Positions 51,989 to 60,964 of a stretch of DNA of 64,000 nucleotides are shown one piece after another (the stretch's first letter is position 1; every line of letters begins with the position of its first letter). The translations under genes were made by a program, and so were the position numbers. The notes beneath the pieces are model-generated. The model had not been told where the DNA came from and did no database searches. It saw nothing but the letters and a program-made list of their open reading frames with translations. Source of the DNA: Curtobacterium pusillum (GTDB lineage: Bacteria; Actinomycetota; Actinomycetes; Actinomycetales; Microbacteriaceae); NCBI GenBank assembly GCA_002025645.1, contig CP018783.1:930001-994000 (forward strand), given 5' to 3'.

Positions 51989-52732
51989 TCAGCGGCGAGG
52001 GCGTCGGAACCGCCGCTGGATCCCCCACTGGGTGACGCGGAGCATCGCTTCGCCGACGACCGAGCCGCTCATCTTCGAGACGCCGTGCACGCGGTCCCGG
52101 AACCGGATCGGCACCTCGACGATGCGTCCGCCGAGGTCGTCGACGCGCAGGGTCATGTCGACCTGGAAGCAGTAGCCCTTCGAGTCGACGGTGTCCAGGT
52201 CCATCCCGGCGACCGTCTCCGCGCGGTAGGCCCGGAAGCCCGCCGTGACGTCCCGCACGCCGAGGCCCAGCGCGATCCGGGCGTAGGTGTTCGCGCCACG
52301 GCTGAGCACCTCGCGCCGGAGCGGCCAGTCGACCACCGAGCCGCCGGTGACCCAGCGTGAACCGATGGCCAGCGCCACCGACGCGTCGTCCTGCAGCGCA
52401 CCGAGGAGGGCCGGCAGCCGGTCCGCCGGGTGCGATCCGTCGGCGTCCATCTCGACCAGCACCGGGTAGCCGCGTTCGAGTCCCCAGCGGAACCCGGTGA
52501 CGTACGCCGTGCCGAGGCCGAGCTTGCCGCTGCGCTCGATCAGGTGCACGCGGGGGTCGCCGGCTGCGATGGACCGGACGATGTCGGCCGTCCCGTCGGG
52601 ACTGCCGTCGTCCACGACGAGCACGTGCGCCGCGGGCACCGCGTCGAGGATCGCCGTGGTGGCGCTTCGGATGTTCTCGGCCTCGTCGTACGTCGGGACG
52701 ACGACGAGGGCCGTCAGGGCCGCTCCGGTCAC
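51989..52732 (-). CDS. Polyprenol monophosphomannose synthase
   Basis: A 247-residue GT2 enzyme of the DPM1/Ppm1 type that moves mannose from GDP-mannose to polyprenyl phosphate. VVPTYDEAENIRSATTAILD and VVDDGSPDGTADIV bind the nucleotide; the metal motif is EMDADGSHPADRLPALL; GSRWVTGGSVVDWPLRREVL and GFRAYRAETV are family hallmarks. No membrane domain is present. GTG 52732 overlaps the stop of the GT2-GT4 gene (GTGA), so they are co-translated. Product would feed GT-C transferases such as the protein at 46770. Confidence 0.92.
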   Translation of the reverse strand: MTGAALTALVVVPTYDEAENIRSATTAILDAVPAAHVLVVDDGSPDGTADIVRSIAAGDPRVHLIERSGKLGLGTAYVTGFRWGLERGYPVLVEMDADGSHPADRLPALLGALQDDASVALAIGSRWVTGGSVVDWPLRREVLSRGANTYARIALGLGVRDVTAGFRAYRAETVAGMDLDTVDSKGYCFQVDMTLRVDDLGGRIVEVPIRFRDRVHGVSKMSGSVVGEAMLRVTQWGIQRRFRRPRR

Positions 52733-55218
52733 CGGTTCTGCAGGCGCCGCTTGATCTTGCCCGCGACGCTGCGCGGGCCCTCGGTACGGAAGTAGTGCAC
52801 CGCGCGGCCCACGTCGTGGCGGATGCCGTAGAGCTTCTTGCGGTCCGGCACGCGCACGCGCATCTGGTGCGCCTCGACCTGGGCCGAGGTCTCCCGCACC
52901 GACTTGTCGGCGGCACGGACGGGGTTCCGGCAGAACTCGACGAGCGGCGCGAGGACGTTCTCCCACGTGAACTGCTCACGGACGCGGTCGACGTTCCCGA
53001 TGAACTCGGTGCGCGCCTTCTTGTCGTAGATCGCCGTCTCGAGCGCTGTTGCGAGGCCGTCGATGTCCTGTTCGTGCACGGCGATGCCGAGCTTCTGCTC
53101 CGCGACGAGGTCGCCGAATGAGTCGCCGGCGGTCGTCACGATCGGCAGGCGCGCCCACAGGTAGTCGAGGATGCGGGTGCGGAACGAGAACGTCGTCTCG
53201 AGGTGCTCGTAGTGCGTCGAGACGCCGGCGTCGGCCTCGAGCAGGTAGGCGCCGCGCTCCTCGTACGGGATCCACGTGTCGTTGAAGAACACGTGCTTGC
53301 CGGTGAGGCCGAGCGCGTCGGCCTCGGCGCGGACCTTGGCGACGATGTCCATCTCGGGGACGTCGGGGTTCGGGTGTTGCACCCCCATGAAGAAGAGCTT
53401 CACGGTCGGGCGGCGCTCGGCGAGCCGGGCGATCGAGCGGACGAGCGTGATCGGGTCGAACCAGTCGTAGATCCCGCCACCCCAGACGACGAGCTTGTCG
53501 TTCTTGCCGATCCCCGGGACGACGCCCTTCACCCGAGCCTGGTCGTGGACCGGCGGCGTCGAGGACAGACCGAACGGCACGACGCCGATGAGCGAGCGGA
53601 GGTCGGCGTCACGCGAGTACGTGCGCGCGTTCACCCGGCCGGAGCCGGCGAGCTGGCCGAGCCAGAACATGCGCTGGCGTTCGGAGGCGCAGATGAAGTA
53701 GTCGCCGAGCTCGAGCTGGTGGTTCAGGGTGTCCGAGGCGTCGAGGATCTGGCGGTTCCACTGGTCGACGTCGTCGCTGCGGCCCTGCTCGAGCTGCTCG
53801 AGGTGCAGCGGGTCGTAGACGTCGACCACGAGGATCTTGCGCGTCGACTCGAGCACCGGGAAGAGGCGGAGCGCGTGGCCCTGCACGATGATGACGTCGG
53901 CCCAGGCCTCGTGCTCGACCATTTGGCGCGGGTGGCGGTGCGGGACCGTGACGACCTCGTACGAGGAGTCGATCGGCGACGAGCGGGTCAGGCTGATCAC
54001 GCGCACGTCGTGCTCCGTCGCGAGCTGCTTCGCCATCTGGGTCGCACGGATCGCCGGGCCGGCCATCTTCTCGCCGATGGAGTCGCCCGTGATGATGAGC
54101 ACGCGACGACGGGTGCCGACCTCGAGCACGCCGAGGGAGTGCACGATCTTGTCGTAGCCGGCGAGGTAGTTCTCGATCGGGTACGCCGGCTCGTCGCGGT
54201 TGCCGAACAGACGGAGGAGCTCGCGGTCGCTGCGGACGCGGGTCGCCTGGATCTCGCGACGGGACTCGGTCATCGACGGGAGCTGCTCGACGAACTGGTC
54301 GACGCCGTAGATGCCCGCCATGCTCGTCTTCGGCACGGGGATCGTCGGGACGCTGTCGTCGCCGGGGTTGCGGAGGTCGAGCTCGGTCGAGTCGAGCTCG
54401 CCGCGGCCGATCGCACGGCGGACGACGAGGGCGAGGGACCCGGGGAGGGCCGCCGCGAGCTGCTCGTCGCCGAGGTTCTTGTAGAGCGTGAAGAGGGCGT
54501 TCCGCTCGAGCAGGTAGGTCTCGCGGAAGTCGCCGAACTTGTTCATCGACGCGTGGTGCTTGTGGAACGCGACGGACTTCGGCTGGTACCGGAGGCGCCA
54601 GCCGAGCAGGTTGAGGCGCCACCCGAGGTCGACGTCCTCGTAGAACATGAAGTAGCGGTCGTCGAACCCGCCGAGCTGCTCGAAGAGCTCCGCGCGGATG
54701 AACATCGCCGCTCCGGTGCCGAACAGCACGTCGGTCTCTGATTCCCAGCGGCCGGTGTCCGGCGACCCGGCGAAGGGCTTGTAGCCCATGCCGTACCAGG
54801 TCATCGCGGCCTCGGTGAAGTCGACGTTGACGCCTTCCCAGTCGAGGACCTTCGACGCCACGGCACCGATGTCCGCGCCGGAGGCGAACGTCGCCATCGC
54901 CTCGCGCACCCAGCCGGTGTCGGGGCGGGCATCGTTGTTGAGGAACGCGACGATCTCGCCGGAGGAGTGCTCGACACCGAGGTTGCAGCCACCCGTGAAC
55001 CCGAGGTTCGCGCCGGAGTCGACGAAGGTGAAGTCGAGGTCGGAGGCCTTCAGCCGCCCGACGTGCTCGGGCCCGGAGCCGTTGTCGACGACGATGACCT
55101 CGAGCTTGTCCTGCGGCCAGTCCTGCTTGCGGAGCTCGGCGATGCTCGTCAGGGTGTCGTCCGTGCCCTTGTAGTTCACGAGGACGACGGACACGACTCC
55201 CGGCTTGCGCTCTGTCAC
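52729..55218 (-). CDS. Bifunctional GT2-GT4 glycosyltransferase
   Basis: An 829-residue cytoplasmic fusion. Residues 5-290 form a GT2 domain of the rhamnosyltransferase type: VSVVLVNYKGTDDTLTSIAE, VVDNGSGPEHVG, NLGFTGGCNLGVEHSSGEIV, NNDARPDTGW and FMFYEDVDLGWRLNLLGWRL. After a linker (about 290-400) a GT4-type GT-B domain follows: VLIITGDSIGEKMAGPAIRA, DYFICASERQRMFWLGQLAG, VVWGGGIYDWFDPITLVRSI and the nucleotide-side YLLEADAGVSTHYEHLETTF. GTG 55218 has GGAGGA 8 nt upstream. A GT2-GT4 fusion could add two sugars in succession. Confidence 0.87.
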   Translation of the reverse strand: MTERKPGVVSVVLVNYKGTDDTLTSIAELRKQDWPQDKLEVIVVDNGSGPEHVGRLKASDLDFTFVDSGANLGFTGGCNLGVEHSSGEIVAFLNNDARPDTGWVREAMATFASGADIGAVASKVLDWEGVNVDFTEAAMTWYGMGYKPFAGSPDTGRWESETDVLFGTGAAMFIRAELFEQLGGFDDRYFMFYEDVDLGWRLNLLGWRLRYQPKSVAFHKHHASMNKFGDFRETYLLERNALFTLYKNLGDEQLAAALPGSLALVVRRAIGRGELDSTELDLRNPGDDSVPTIPVPKTSMAGIYGVDQFVEQLPSMTESRREIQATRVRSDRELLRLFGNRDEPAYPIENYLAGYDKIVHSLGVLEVGTRRRVLIITGDSIGEKMAGPAIRATQMAKQLATEHDVRVISLTRSSPIDSSYEVVTVPHRHPRQMVEHEAWADVIIVQGHALRLFPVLESTRKILVVDVYDPLHLEQLEQGRSDDVDQWNRQILDASDTLNHQLELGDYFICASERQRMFWLGQLAGSGRVNARTYSRDADLRSLIGVVPFGLSSTPPVHDQARVKGVVPGIGKNDKLVVWGGGIYDWFDPITLVRSIARLAERRPTVKLFFMGVQHPNPDVPEMDIVAKVRAEADALGLTGKHVFFNDTWIPYEERGAYLLEADAGVSTHYEHLETTFSFRTRILDYLWARLPIVTTAGDSFGDLVAEQKLGIAVHEQDIDGLATALETAIYDKKARTEFIGNVDRVREQFTWENVLAPLVEFCRNPVRAADKSVRETSAQVEAHQMRVRVPDRKKLYGIRHDVGRAVHYFRTEGPRSVAGKIKRRLQNR

Positions 55219-55434
55219 GGCGGGTTCCTCCAGCGGCTGCCGCGCGTGCGGCATGGATCGGCGGTGCGACCGTCGGGAGTGCCCGTCGGCCGACATCACC
55301 ATACAAGGCCGAGCACGCCGCTCCCCTGTGATCGGGTCGGGTTCGTGCACAATGGCAGACGGCCCCCACCCGGCCGCACCGTTCGCCGTGACCCGTCCGA
55401 CGTCGCGGTGTCCCTCCCCAGACCCGGAGTCCCC

Positions 55435-56730
55435 GTGCCGCAGTCCTCGATCCCGACCTCCCCCGCCTCGTCGCCCCTCGCCGACGACTACGCCGCCATC
55501 GCGCGTGGTGACCACGCGGTCGGGGCCAGGGGGACGATCCGCTTCGCGGTGTCGACGGCCGACCCAGCCGAGGGCAAGGGCGACCTGTTCGTCGCGCTCG
55601 GGCTCGCGCGGGCCCTGCGTGCCGACGGCTGGGGCGTGGCGATGTGGCCGATCGAGCGCTGGGCGGAGGACGTCCCCGACGACACCACGGTCCTGGTGAA
55701 CATGATCGAGTCGTTCGTCCCCGGGCTCGTGCCCGCCGGGACCGCCACGGTTGCCTGGGTCCGGAACTGGACCGCGCAGTGGGCGACACTCCCCTGGCTC
55801 GGCGAGTACGACGCCGTGTGGGCGTCCTCGTCGATCGCGCGCGACGAGCTCGCCCGGGTGCTCGACCGCCCGGTGGAGGTCGTGCCGATCGGCGTCGACC
55901 TCGACCTCTTCACGACCGACGTCGACGGTGCGCCGACCCCCCGCAGCGACCGGGCGGTCACCACGGTGAACTTCTGGGGTGCCCGGCGCGGCGTCCAGGA
56001 CGTCCTCGAGCGGGTCGCCCCAGCGGAGCCGATCGTCTGGTTCGCCGCCAACGTCGAGCACGTGCAGGGCTCGGCCGGCGTGGAGCTCCGACCCGCGGTG
56101 TCCTACTTCGCACTGCCCGAGGTCTACCGCTCGGCCGCGTTCGTGGTCGACGACGTCATCGCGCCGGCCGCCGAGTTCGGCACCCTGAACTCCCGCCTGT
56201 ACGAATCGCTCGCGTGCGGCGCGCTGCCCGTCACCACCTGCGCCCTCGGGCTGGACGAACTCGGGCTGGGCGACGTCCCGGTCGTCGACGACGCGGCGGC
56301 CCTCGAACGCGCCCTCGCGATGCCGGCGGCCGAACGGGACGCCCTCGTCGAGCGCCTGCACGCCGTGGTCGTCGAACGGCACTCCTTCGCTGCGCGTGCC
56401 GCCCAGGTCGGGCCGTCCCTGGACGCCGCCGTCGAGCGCGCCTCCGGTCGGTCGGGCGCACGCGACCCGCTGCTGCGCTGGGCCGCGCTGCACCGTGAAC
56501 TCCTGCGCGAGACCGAGCGCGAGCGCGACGTCCACCGCTCCGGCGTCGAGGACATCAACCGTCGCCTCATCATCTCGGAGGAGGCCGTCGCGGTCGTCGA
56601 CCGTTCACGTCGCACCGCCGAGGCCGAGCGCGACGCGATGGCACGGCGGTACGACGCCCTGACCCACTCGGCCGAGTTCCGGGTGCTGGACCGCCTCGGC
56701 GGCGTCGCGCGCGCGCTCCGCAAGCGCTGA
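55435..56730 (+). CDS. GT4-like glycosyltransferase with C-terminal coiled coil
   Basis: A 431-residue protein, divergent from the GT2-GT4 gene. The N-terminal lobe has GDLFVALGLARALRADGWGV and VNMIESFVPGLVPAGTATVA; the C-terminal lobe has VVDDVIAPAAEFGTLNSRLY followed by ESLACGALPVTTCALGLDEL, typical of the donor-sugar site in GT-B enzymes. The last 70 residues (RELLRETERERDVHRSGVED, VVDRSRRTAEAERDAMARRY) predict a coiled coil. GTG 55435 has GGAG 5 nt upstream; GTG 55408 is an alternative. It ends at a 54-bp palindrome. Confidence 0.8.
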   Translation: MPQSSIPTSPASSPLADDYAAIARGDHAVGARGTIRFAVSTADPAEGKGDLFVALGLARALRADGWGVAMWPIERWAEDVPDDTTVLVNMIESFVPGLVPAGTATVAWVRNWTAQWATLPWLGEYDAVWASSSIARDELARVLDRPVEVVPIGVDLDLFTTDVDGAPTPRSDRAVTTVNFWGARRGVQDVLERVAPAEPIVWFAANVEHVQGSAGVELRPAVSYFALPEVYRSAAFVVDDVIAPAAEFGTLNSRLYESLACGALPVTTCALGLDELGLGDVPVVDDAAALERALAMPAAERDALVERLHAVVVERHSFAARAAQVGPSLDAAVERASGRSGARDPLLRWAALHRELLRETERERDVHRSGVEDINRRLIISEEAVAVVDRSRRTAEAERDAMARRYDALTHSAEFRVLDRLGGVARALRKR

Positions 56731-56774
56731 CCGCGCGCCGGACGCCGGTGTCGGGACGGGCGGTGGTCCGGCCC

Positions 56775-56828
56775 CGTGACGGACGGGAGGCGCGGTGCCA
56801 GCTGGCACCGCGCCTCCCGTCCGTCACG
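56775..56828. terminator. 54-bp perfect palindrome (repeat family A, copy 3)
   Basis: Perfect 27-bp arms around AG|CT, the longest of the family, with the shared 32-bp core at 56786-56817. It separates the convergent glycosyltransferase and secreted repeat-protein genes. Confidence 0.85.
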
Positions 56829-56838
56829 TGGTGACCGT

Positions 56839-59280
56839 CTACTGCACCGTCACCGACTTGCAGACCTCGGTGTTGTCTCCAGCACCCTGGTTGATGGCGA
56901 AGACGCAGACGCTCGTCGCGCCCGCCTTCTTGCCGGTGAACGTCGACGAGAACGCGTGGTTCCCACCGAACCCGCCGTAGACCGTCGCGAGCGACGGCTT
57001 CGCCTGGTCCGCCGCGATGGACACGCCAGCGGCACCGTCGAAGTACACGTGCACCCGAAGCGAGGCGGCCGTGTCCGGGTCGATCGCCCAGCCGCGCACC
57101 CGGATCTGGCCGGGCGCCGGCGAGGAGACCTCGTCGAGCAGCAGCGTCGGGTTGCCGGTCGCCGCGGCGACCGACTTGCACGTGCTGGCGTTCGAGCCGC
57201 CGCCGACGTTCTTGGCGACCACGCAGACCGTGTGCTTGCCCGGGCCGATACCGGTGAGCTTCTGCGTGTAGCCGTGCGCGTTGCCGTAGCCGGGGTGCGC
57301 CGAGTCGAAGCCGCTCTTCGTCTGGTTCGCCGTCCCGGTCGCGACCTGCTTGCCGTCGACCGTGTAGGTCAGCGACACCCCCGCAGTCGTGTCCGGGTCG
57401 TACGCGGTCCCGCTCACGGTGATCGCACCGAGTCCGGCGGACGCGGCCTGGTCGACCGTCACCTTCGGCGGCCCGGTCGGCGTGGAGAACGGCTTGCAGA
57501 TGCTCGCGTTGAGGTTCTTCGGACCCTGGTTGATCGCGATGATGCACAGACTGTGCTTGCCGGCGCTGATCCCGCTCCGCTCCAGGCGGTACGCGTGCTT
57601 GTCGCCGTACCCCGGCTTCGCGTTGTTCAACCCGGTCTTCGTCTGGTCGGCGGCGATCGACGTGAGCGCCTTGCCGTCCAGGTAGAAGTGCACACGGACG
57701 GTCCCGGTGGTGTCCGGGTCGATCGCCCAGCCGCGGGCCAGGAGCTTGCCGGGGGCCTTGGACGCCACCTCGTCGACGGCGAGCCACGGGTAGCCGGTGG
57801 CCTGCGACACGGACTTCGACGCGATCTGCGTCCACTTCCCGTTCGACAGGTCCTTGGCGTGCACGGTGACGGTGTGCGTCCCCGCCGGGAAGCCCTGCAC
57901 CGTGCCGGAGTACCCGTGGTTGTCGCCGTAGCCCGGCATCGCGGCGTTCAGCCCGCTCTTCGCCGCGTTCGCGTTGAGAGTCCCGAGCGTCTTGCCGTCG
58001 GCACGGACCTGCACCTGGGTCGCCGACTGGCTGTCCCGGTCGATGGCCCAGCCGCGGATCGTCAGCTTGCCGGCGACGGCGGACGCCGCGTCGATCACGC
58101 CCGTCGGGACGCCGCCGGAGACCGTGACGTCCCGGCACTCGAGCAGCGTGTTCGACCCCGGACCGGTGTTGATGCCGAACACGCACACGGTGTGCTTGCC
58201 GGTGGACAGGCCGCTGAGGGTCGCGGTGTACCCATGCGCGGTGTTGTTCGCGCCGAGGCGGCCCGCGAGGTCCGGACGGACGGCGTTGGCCATCACCGAC
58301 GCCTTGCCGACGCCGTCGACGTAGACCTGGGCCTTGATCGCAGCCGTGGTGTCCGGGTCGGCGGTCCAGCCGCCGACGACGACCTGCTTGAAGCCGGCCT
58401 TCAGCGAGTCGAGGCTGCCGATCGGCGAGGAACCGCCCGTGGGCGACCCGAACCAGTCGGTGTACATGCGCCAGAAGTTGCGGTTGCCGTACGCCGAGCA
58501 GCTGTCGCCGGTGCCGTACAGGTTCGCCATCGCGGCGGCGTTCGGGGTGTACGGCGTGTAGATGTACAGCCCGGCGGTCGCCTGGTTCTGGATGTAGACC
58601 GTCTTCCGACCGCACGCGGCGTTCGGGTTGTAGAGGATCGCGTTGTTGCGCCCGGCCTGGTACGCCCACGACGTCGGGGACGCCTGGTAGCGCTTGAACT
58701 GCAGCGCGGCGGCGTAGACCTGCTGGCCGAAGCCGAAGTACGCCGGGTCGCACGGTGCGGTGTCCGGGCAGGCGAAGCCCGTGGCGTGCAGGTACATGTA
58801 GCTCGTCGGCGAACTCGTCGTGACGATGCCCTGCTCCTTCTGCAGGAGCACGAGGAGCACCTTCTGGCTGATGCCGCACGCGGCACCGACCTGGGCGATG
58901 ATCGTCGCAGCGGACTTGTTGCCGCTCGCGATCGCCGAGCACCGACCGGACACGGCGGAGATGCCGCTCATGTTCTGCGTGAAGTTCTTCAGACACTTCG
59001 GCCCGCCGGACCGCTGCGTGCAGTTCGGCGCGACGCTGTTGAGGAACGACTGGACGCTCGAACCGCTCATCGCGGATCCGTTGTAGAAGTTCGCGTCGCT
59101 GATGATGTTGCCCGGGTCGAAGCCCGCGGCGGTCGCGGCGGATGCGGACTCGGTCGTCGTCTGCTCGGACACGATCGTGCCGACGGTCAACCCGCTGACG
59201 GCGATCGCGAGCGCCGCGACCATGCCGAGCGCCGAGCGGAGCAGGCGCCGTGGCGCACAGGTCTGGTCAGTGGATCGCAT
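56839..59280 (-). CDS. Secreted lysozyme-like protein with five tandem repeats
   Basis: An 813-residue exported protein. The signal peptide is LGMVAALAIAVSGLTVGTIV (about 17-50). Residues 50-290 resemble a lysozyme-like/SLT fold with a candidate catalytic Glu in QKVLLVLLQKEQGIVTTSS, AYFGFGQQVYAAALQFKRYQ and paired Cys (FACPDTAPCDP, AACGR). Five repeats of about 90-105 residues follow, each with GWAIDPDTT-type, VYVDG-type, YGDKHAY/NHAF-type, GKHTVCVFAINQGPG-type and SCKSV-type blocks; each has two conserved Cys. ATG 59280 overlaps the lipoprotein stop (TGATG). It is likely to bind or trim surface glycan or peptidoglycan. Confidence 0.8.
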   Translation of the reverse strand: MRSTDQTCAPRRLLRSALGMVAALAIAVSGLTVGTIVSEQTTTESASAATAAGFDPGNIISDANFYNGSAMSGSSVQSFLNSVAPNCTQRSGGPKCLKNFTQNMSGISAVSGRCSAIASGNKSAATIIAQVGAACGISQKVLLVLLQKEQGIVTTSSPTSYMYLHATGFACPDTAPCDPAYFGFGQQVYAAALQFKRYQASPTSWAYQAGRNNAILYNPNAACGRKTVYIQNQATAGLYIYTPYTPNAAAMANLYGTGDSCSAYGNRNFWRMYTDWFGSPTGGSSPIGSLDSLKAGFKQVVVGGWTADPDTTAAIKAQVYVDGVGKASVMANAVRPDLAGRLGANNTAHGYTATLSGLSTGKHTVCVFGINTGPGSNTLLECRDVTVSGGVPTGVIDAASAVAGKLTIRGWAIDRDSQSATQVQVRADGKTLGTLNANAAKSGLNAAMPGYGDNHGYSGTVQGFPAGTHTVTVHAKDLSNGKWTQIASKSVSQATGYPWLAVDEVASKAPGKLLARGWAIDPDTTGTVRVHFYLDGKALTSIAADQTKTGLNNAKPGYGDKHAYRLERSGISAGKHSLCIIAINQGPKNLNASICKPFSTPTGPPKVTVDQAASAGLGAITVSGTAYDPDTTAGVSLTYTVDGKQVATGTANQTKSGFDSAHPGYGNAHGYTQKLTGIGPGKHTVCVVAKNVGGGSNASTCKSVAAATGNPTLLLDEVSSPAPGQIRVRGWAIDPDTAASLRVHVYFDGAAGVSIAADQAKPSLATVYGGFGGNHAFSSTFTGKKAGATSVCVFAINQGAGDNTEVCKSVTVQ

Positions 59281-59852
59281 CACGGCACCTCCGCCGTCAT
59301 CGGGTCGGATGTGGTCGACTGCGACCCGACCGTGTACTTGAGCGTGATCGACCAGGTCCCGGTCGACACCTGACTCGCGGGGAAGGACGCCTGGGCGCAG
59401 TTCACCGACGAGGCGCTCGCCTGGGCCGCGCTCGTGACGGTGCGCGAGACAGCGTCCTTCTTCGCCGTGAACGTGCAGGTCCCGGACGCGTTCGTCGTCC
59501 CGGACACCAGACCGCCCGCCTGCAGCGACTTGCTGCCGGCGTCCCATCCGGAGAAGGTCACGACCGCGGTGGCCGGGAACTCCCCGGGATCGGTGTCGGG
59601 TTGCGTGGTCTGCCCGGTACCGGGGAACGCGGTCGGGACGTCGTCGTCGCCCGCGGTGGCACCGGACGAGGGCTCGTCGGTGTCGGCCGTCGCCGTGGGA
59701 GTCGGCGTCGACGTCGGCGTCGTGGTCGCCGTGGCGGACCGCGAGGCACTCGGGGTGGGGTCGGTGTCGCCGCCGGCGGAACAACCCGCCGCGAGGAGAC
59801 TGAGAGCACCGACCACCGCGAGCGCAGCGATCGGCCGTGGAGCAAGCTGCAT
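59280..59852 (-). CDS. Small lipoprotein partner
   Basis: A 190-residue lipoprotein. The signal peptide with lipobox LLAAGC (Cys near 24) precedes a Thr/Ser/Pro-rich linker of about 55 residues and a beta-rich domain (ATAVVTFSGWDAGSKSLQAG, GTCTFTAKKDAVSRTVTSAA, GTWSITLKYTVGSQSTTSD) with two Cys, possibly an Ig-like fold. Start ATG 59852 has AGGACG upstream. It is co-translated with the secreted repeat protein and may tether it to the membrane. Family unknown to me. Confidence 0.75.
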   Translation of the reverse strand: MQLAPRPIAALAVVGALSLLAAGCSAGGDTDPTPSASRSATATTTPTSTPTPTATADTDEPSSGATAGDDDVPTAFPGTGQTTQPDTDPGEFPATAVVTFSGWDAGSKSLQAGGLVSGTTNASGTCTFTAKKDAVSRTVTSAAQASASSVNCAQASFPASQVSTGTWSITLKYTVGSQSTTSDPMTAEVP

Positions 59853-60058
59853 GCTGACGGGCCGTCCTGTGGATGTTGACAAGGGTCCGGGTTGCGTCAA
59901 CGGTAACCCCAAAGTGAAGGTTGAGGGTTGCCATCGCGCACATTCACCCCCGCACAGGGGTCGGACGACAGGTGTCGTCCGGTGTTCGCCGCACTCCGGT
60001 TCCCCGTCGGTGCGGTGAGTATGCTGTTCCGGTCCTGCCCCCACGAACGAAGAGACGA

Positions 60059-60961
60059 ATGGTCGATCAAGCCCGCATGGCGGCGCTCGCGAAGGAACCC
60101 CTCGTCGTCGTCGGCGCCCCGACGAGTGCGATCCGAGGAACCTGGCGAGAACTCCGCGACGTCTTCCGGCAGCGCGAGATGCTCGGGATGCTCATCCGCC
60201 GCGACCTCAAGGCGCGGTACAAGGACTCGGCGCTCGGGTTCGTGTGGACGCTGGTGCGTCCGCTCACCCAGCTGCTCATCTACTACTTCGTGATCGGCAA
60301 GGTGCTCGGCGCCGCGCACGGCATCGACAACTTCGCGATCTACGTCTTCACCGGTCTGAGCGCCTACACGCTGTTCAGCGAGATCGTCGCCGGGTCGACC
60401 AGCTCGATCGTCGGCAACAGCGGACTGATCAAGAAGGTCTACGTCCCGCGCGAGGTCTTCCCGCTCGCGAGCGTCGGTGCCGCCCTGGTCAACTTCGCGA
60501 TCCAGTTCGCGATCCTGCTGGTGTTCACCCTCATCCTCGGGGCGTTCCCCTGGCACGGCGGTCTGGTCTACCTGATCCCGTCGCTGCTGGTGATCCTGGT
60601 CTACGGCGCGGCGATCGGCCTCGTGCTCAGTGCCCTCAACGTGTACCTGCGCGACGTCCAGTTCGTCATCGACGTCGGCCTGATGGTGCTGCTCTGGGCA
60701 TCGCCGATCGTGTACTCGTACTCGATGGTCCTCGCGAACCTCAAGGTGGGCTGGCTCCTGACGGTCTACACGAACAACCCCCTCACGCTGTCCGTGCTCG
60801 GCCTGCAGAACGCGATCTGGATCCACGACCCGACCAAGGTGGTCTACCCCGACCACCTCATGCTGCGACTCGGCATCGCCTTCGTGATCGGGCTCCTCTG
60901 CCTGCTCGGAGCGCAGCGGGTGTTCTCCCGTCTGCAGGGCAACTTCGCGCAGGAGCTCTAG
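60059..60961 (+). CDS. Polysaccharide ABC transporter permease (Wzm/RfbD-like)
   Basis: A 300-residue ABC-2 type permease exporting glycan on a lipid carrier. After a cytoplasmic head comes LKARYKDSALGFVWTLVRPL, the hallmark of Wzm/TagG permeases, then six helices: LLIYYFVIGKVLGAAHG, NFAIYVFTGLSAYTLFSEI, ASVGAALVNFAIQFAILLVF, LIPSLLVILVYGAAIGLVLS, VLLWASPIVYSYSMVLANL and LGIAFVIGLLCLLGAQRVF. ATG 60059 has weak AAGAGA before it. The ATPase gene starts 3 bp after the stop. Confidence 0.92.
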   Translation: MVDQARMAALAKEPLVVVGAPTSAIRGTWRELRDVFRQREMLGMLIRRDLKARYKDSALGFVWTLVRPLTQLLIYYFVIGKVLGAAHGIDNFAIYVFTGLSAYTLFSEIVAGSTSSIVGNSGLIKKVYVPREVFPLASVGAALVNFAIQFAILLVFTLILGAFPWHGGLVYLIPSLLVILVYGAAIGLVLSALNVYLRDVQFVIDVGLMVLLWASPIVYSYSMVLANLKVGWLLTVYTNNPLTLSVLGLQNAIWIHDPTKVVYPDHLMLRLGIAFVIGLLCLLGAQRVFSRLQGNFAQEL

Positions 60962-60964
60962 ACC

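Noticed and set aside
55219-56535. Extension of the GT2-GT4 protein upstream to 56535
   Set aside because: The extra residues are antisense to the divergent GT4-like gene; GTG 55218 has a good ribosome site.
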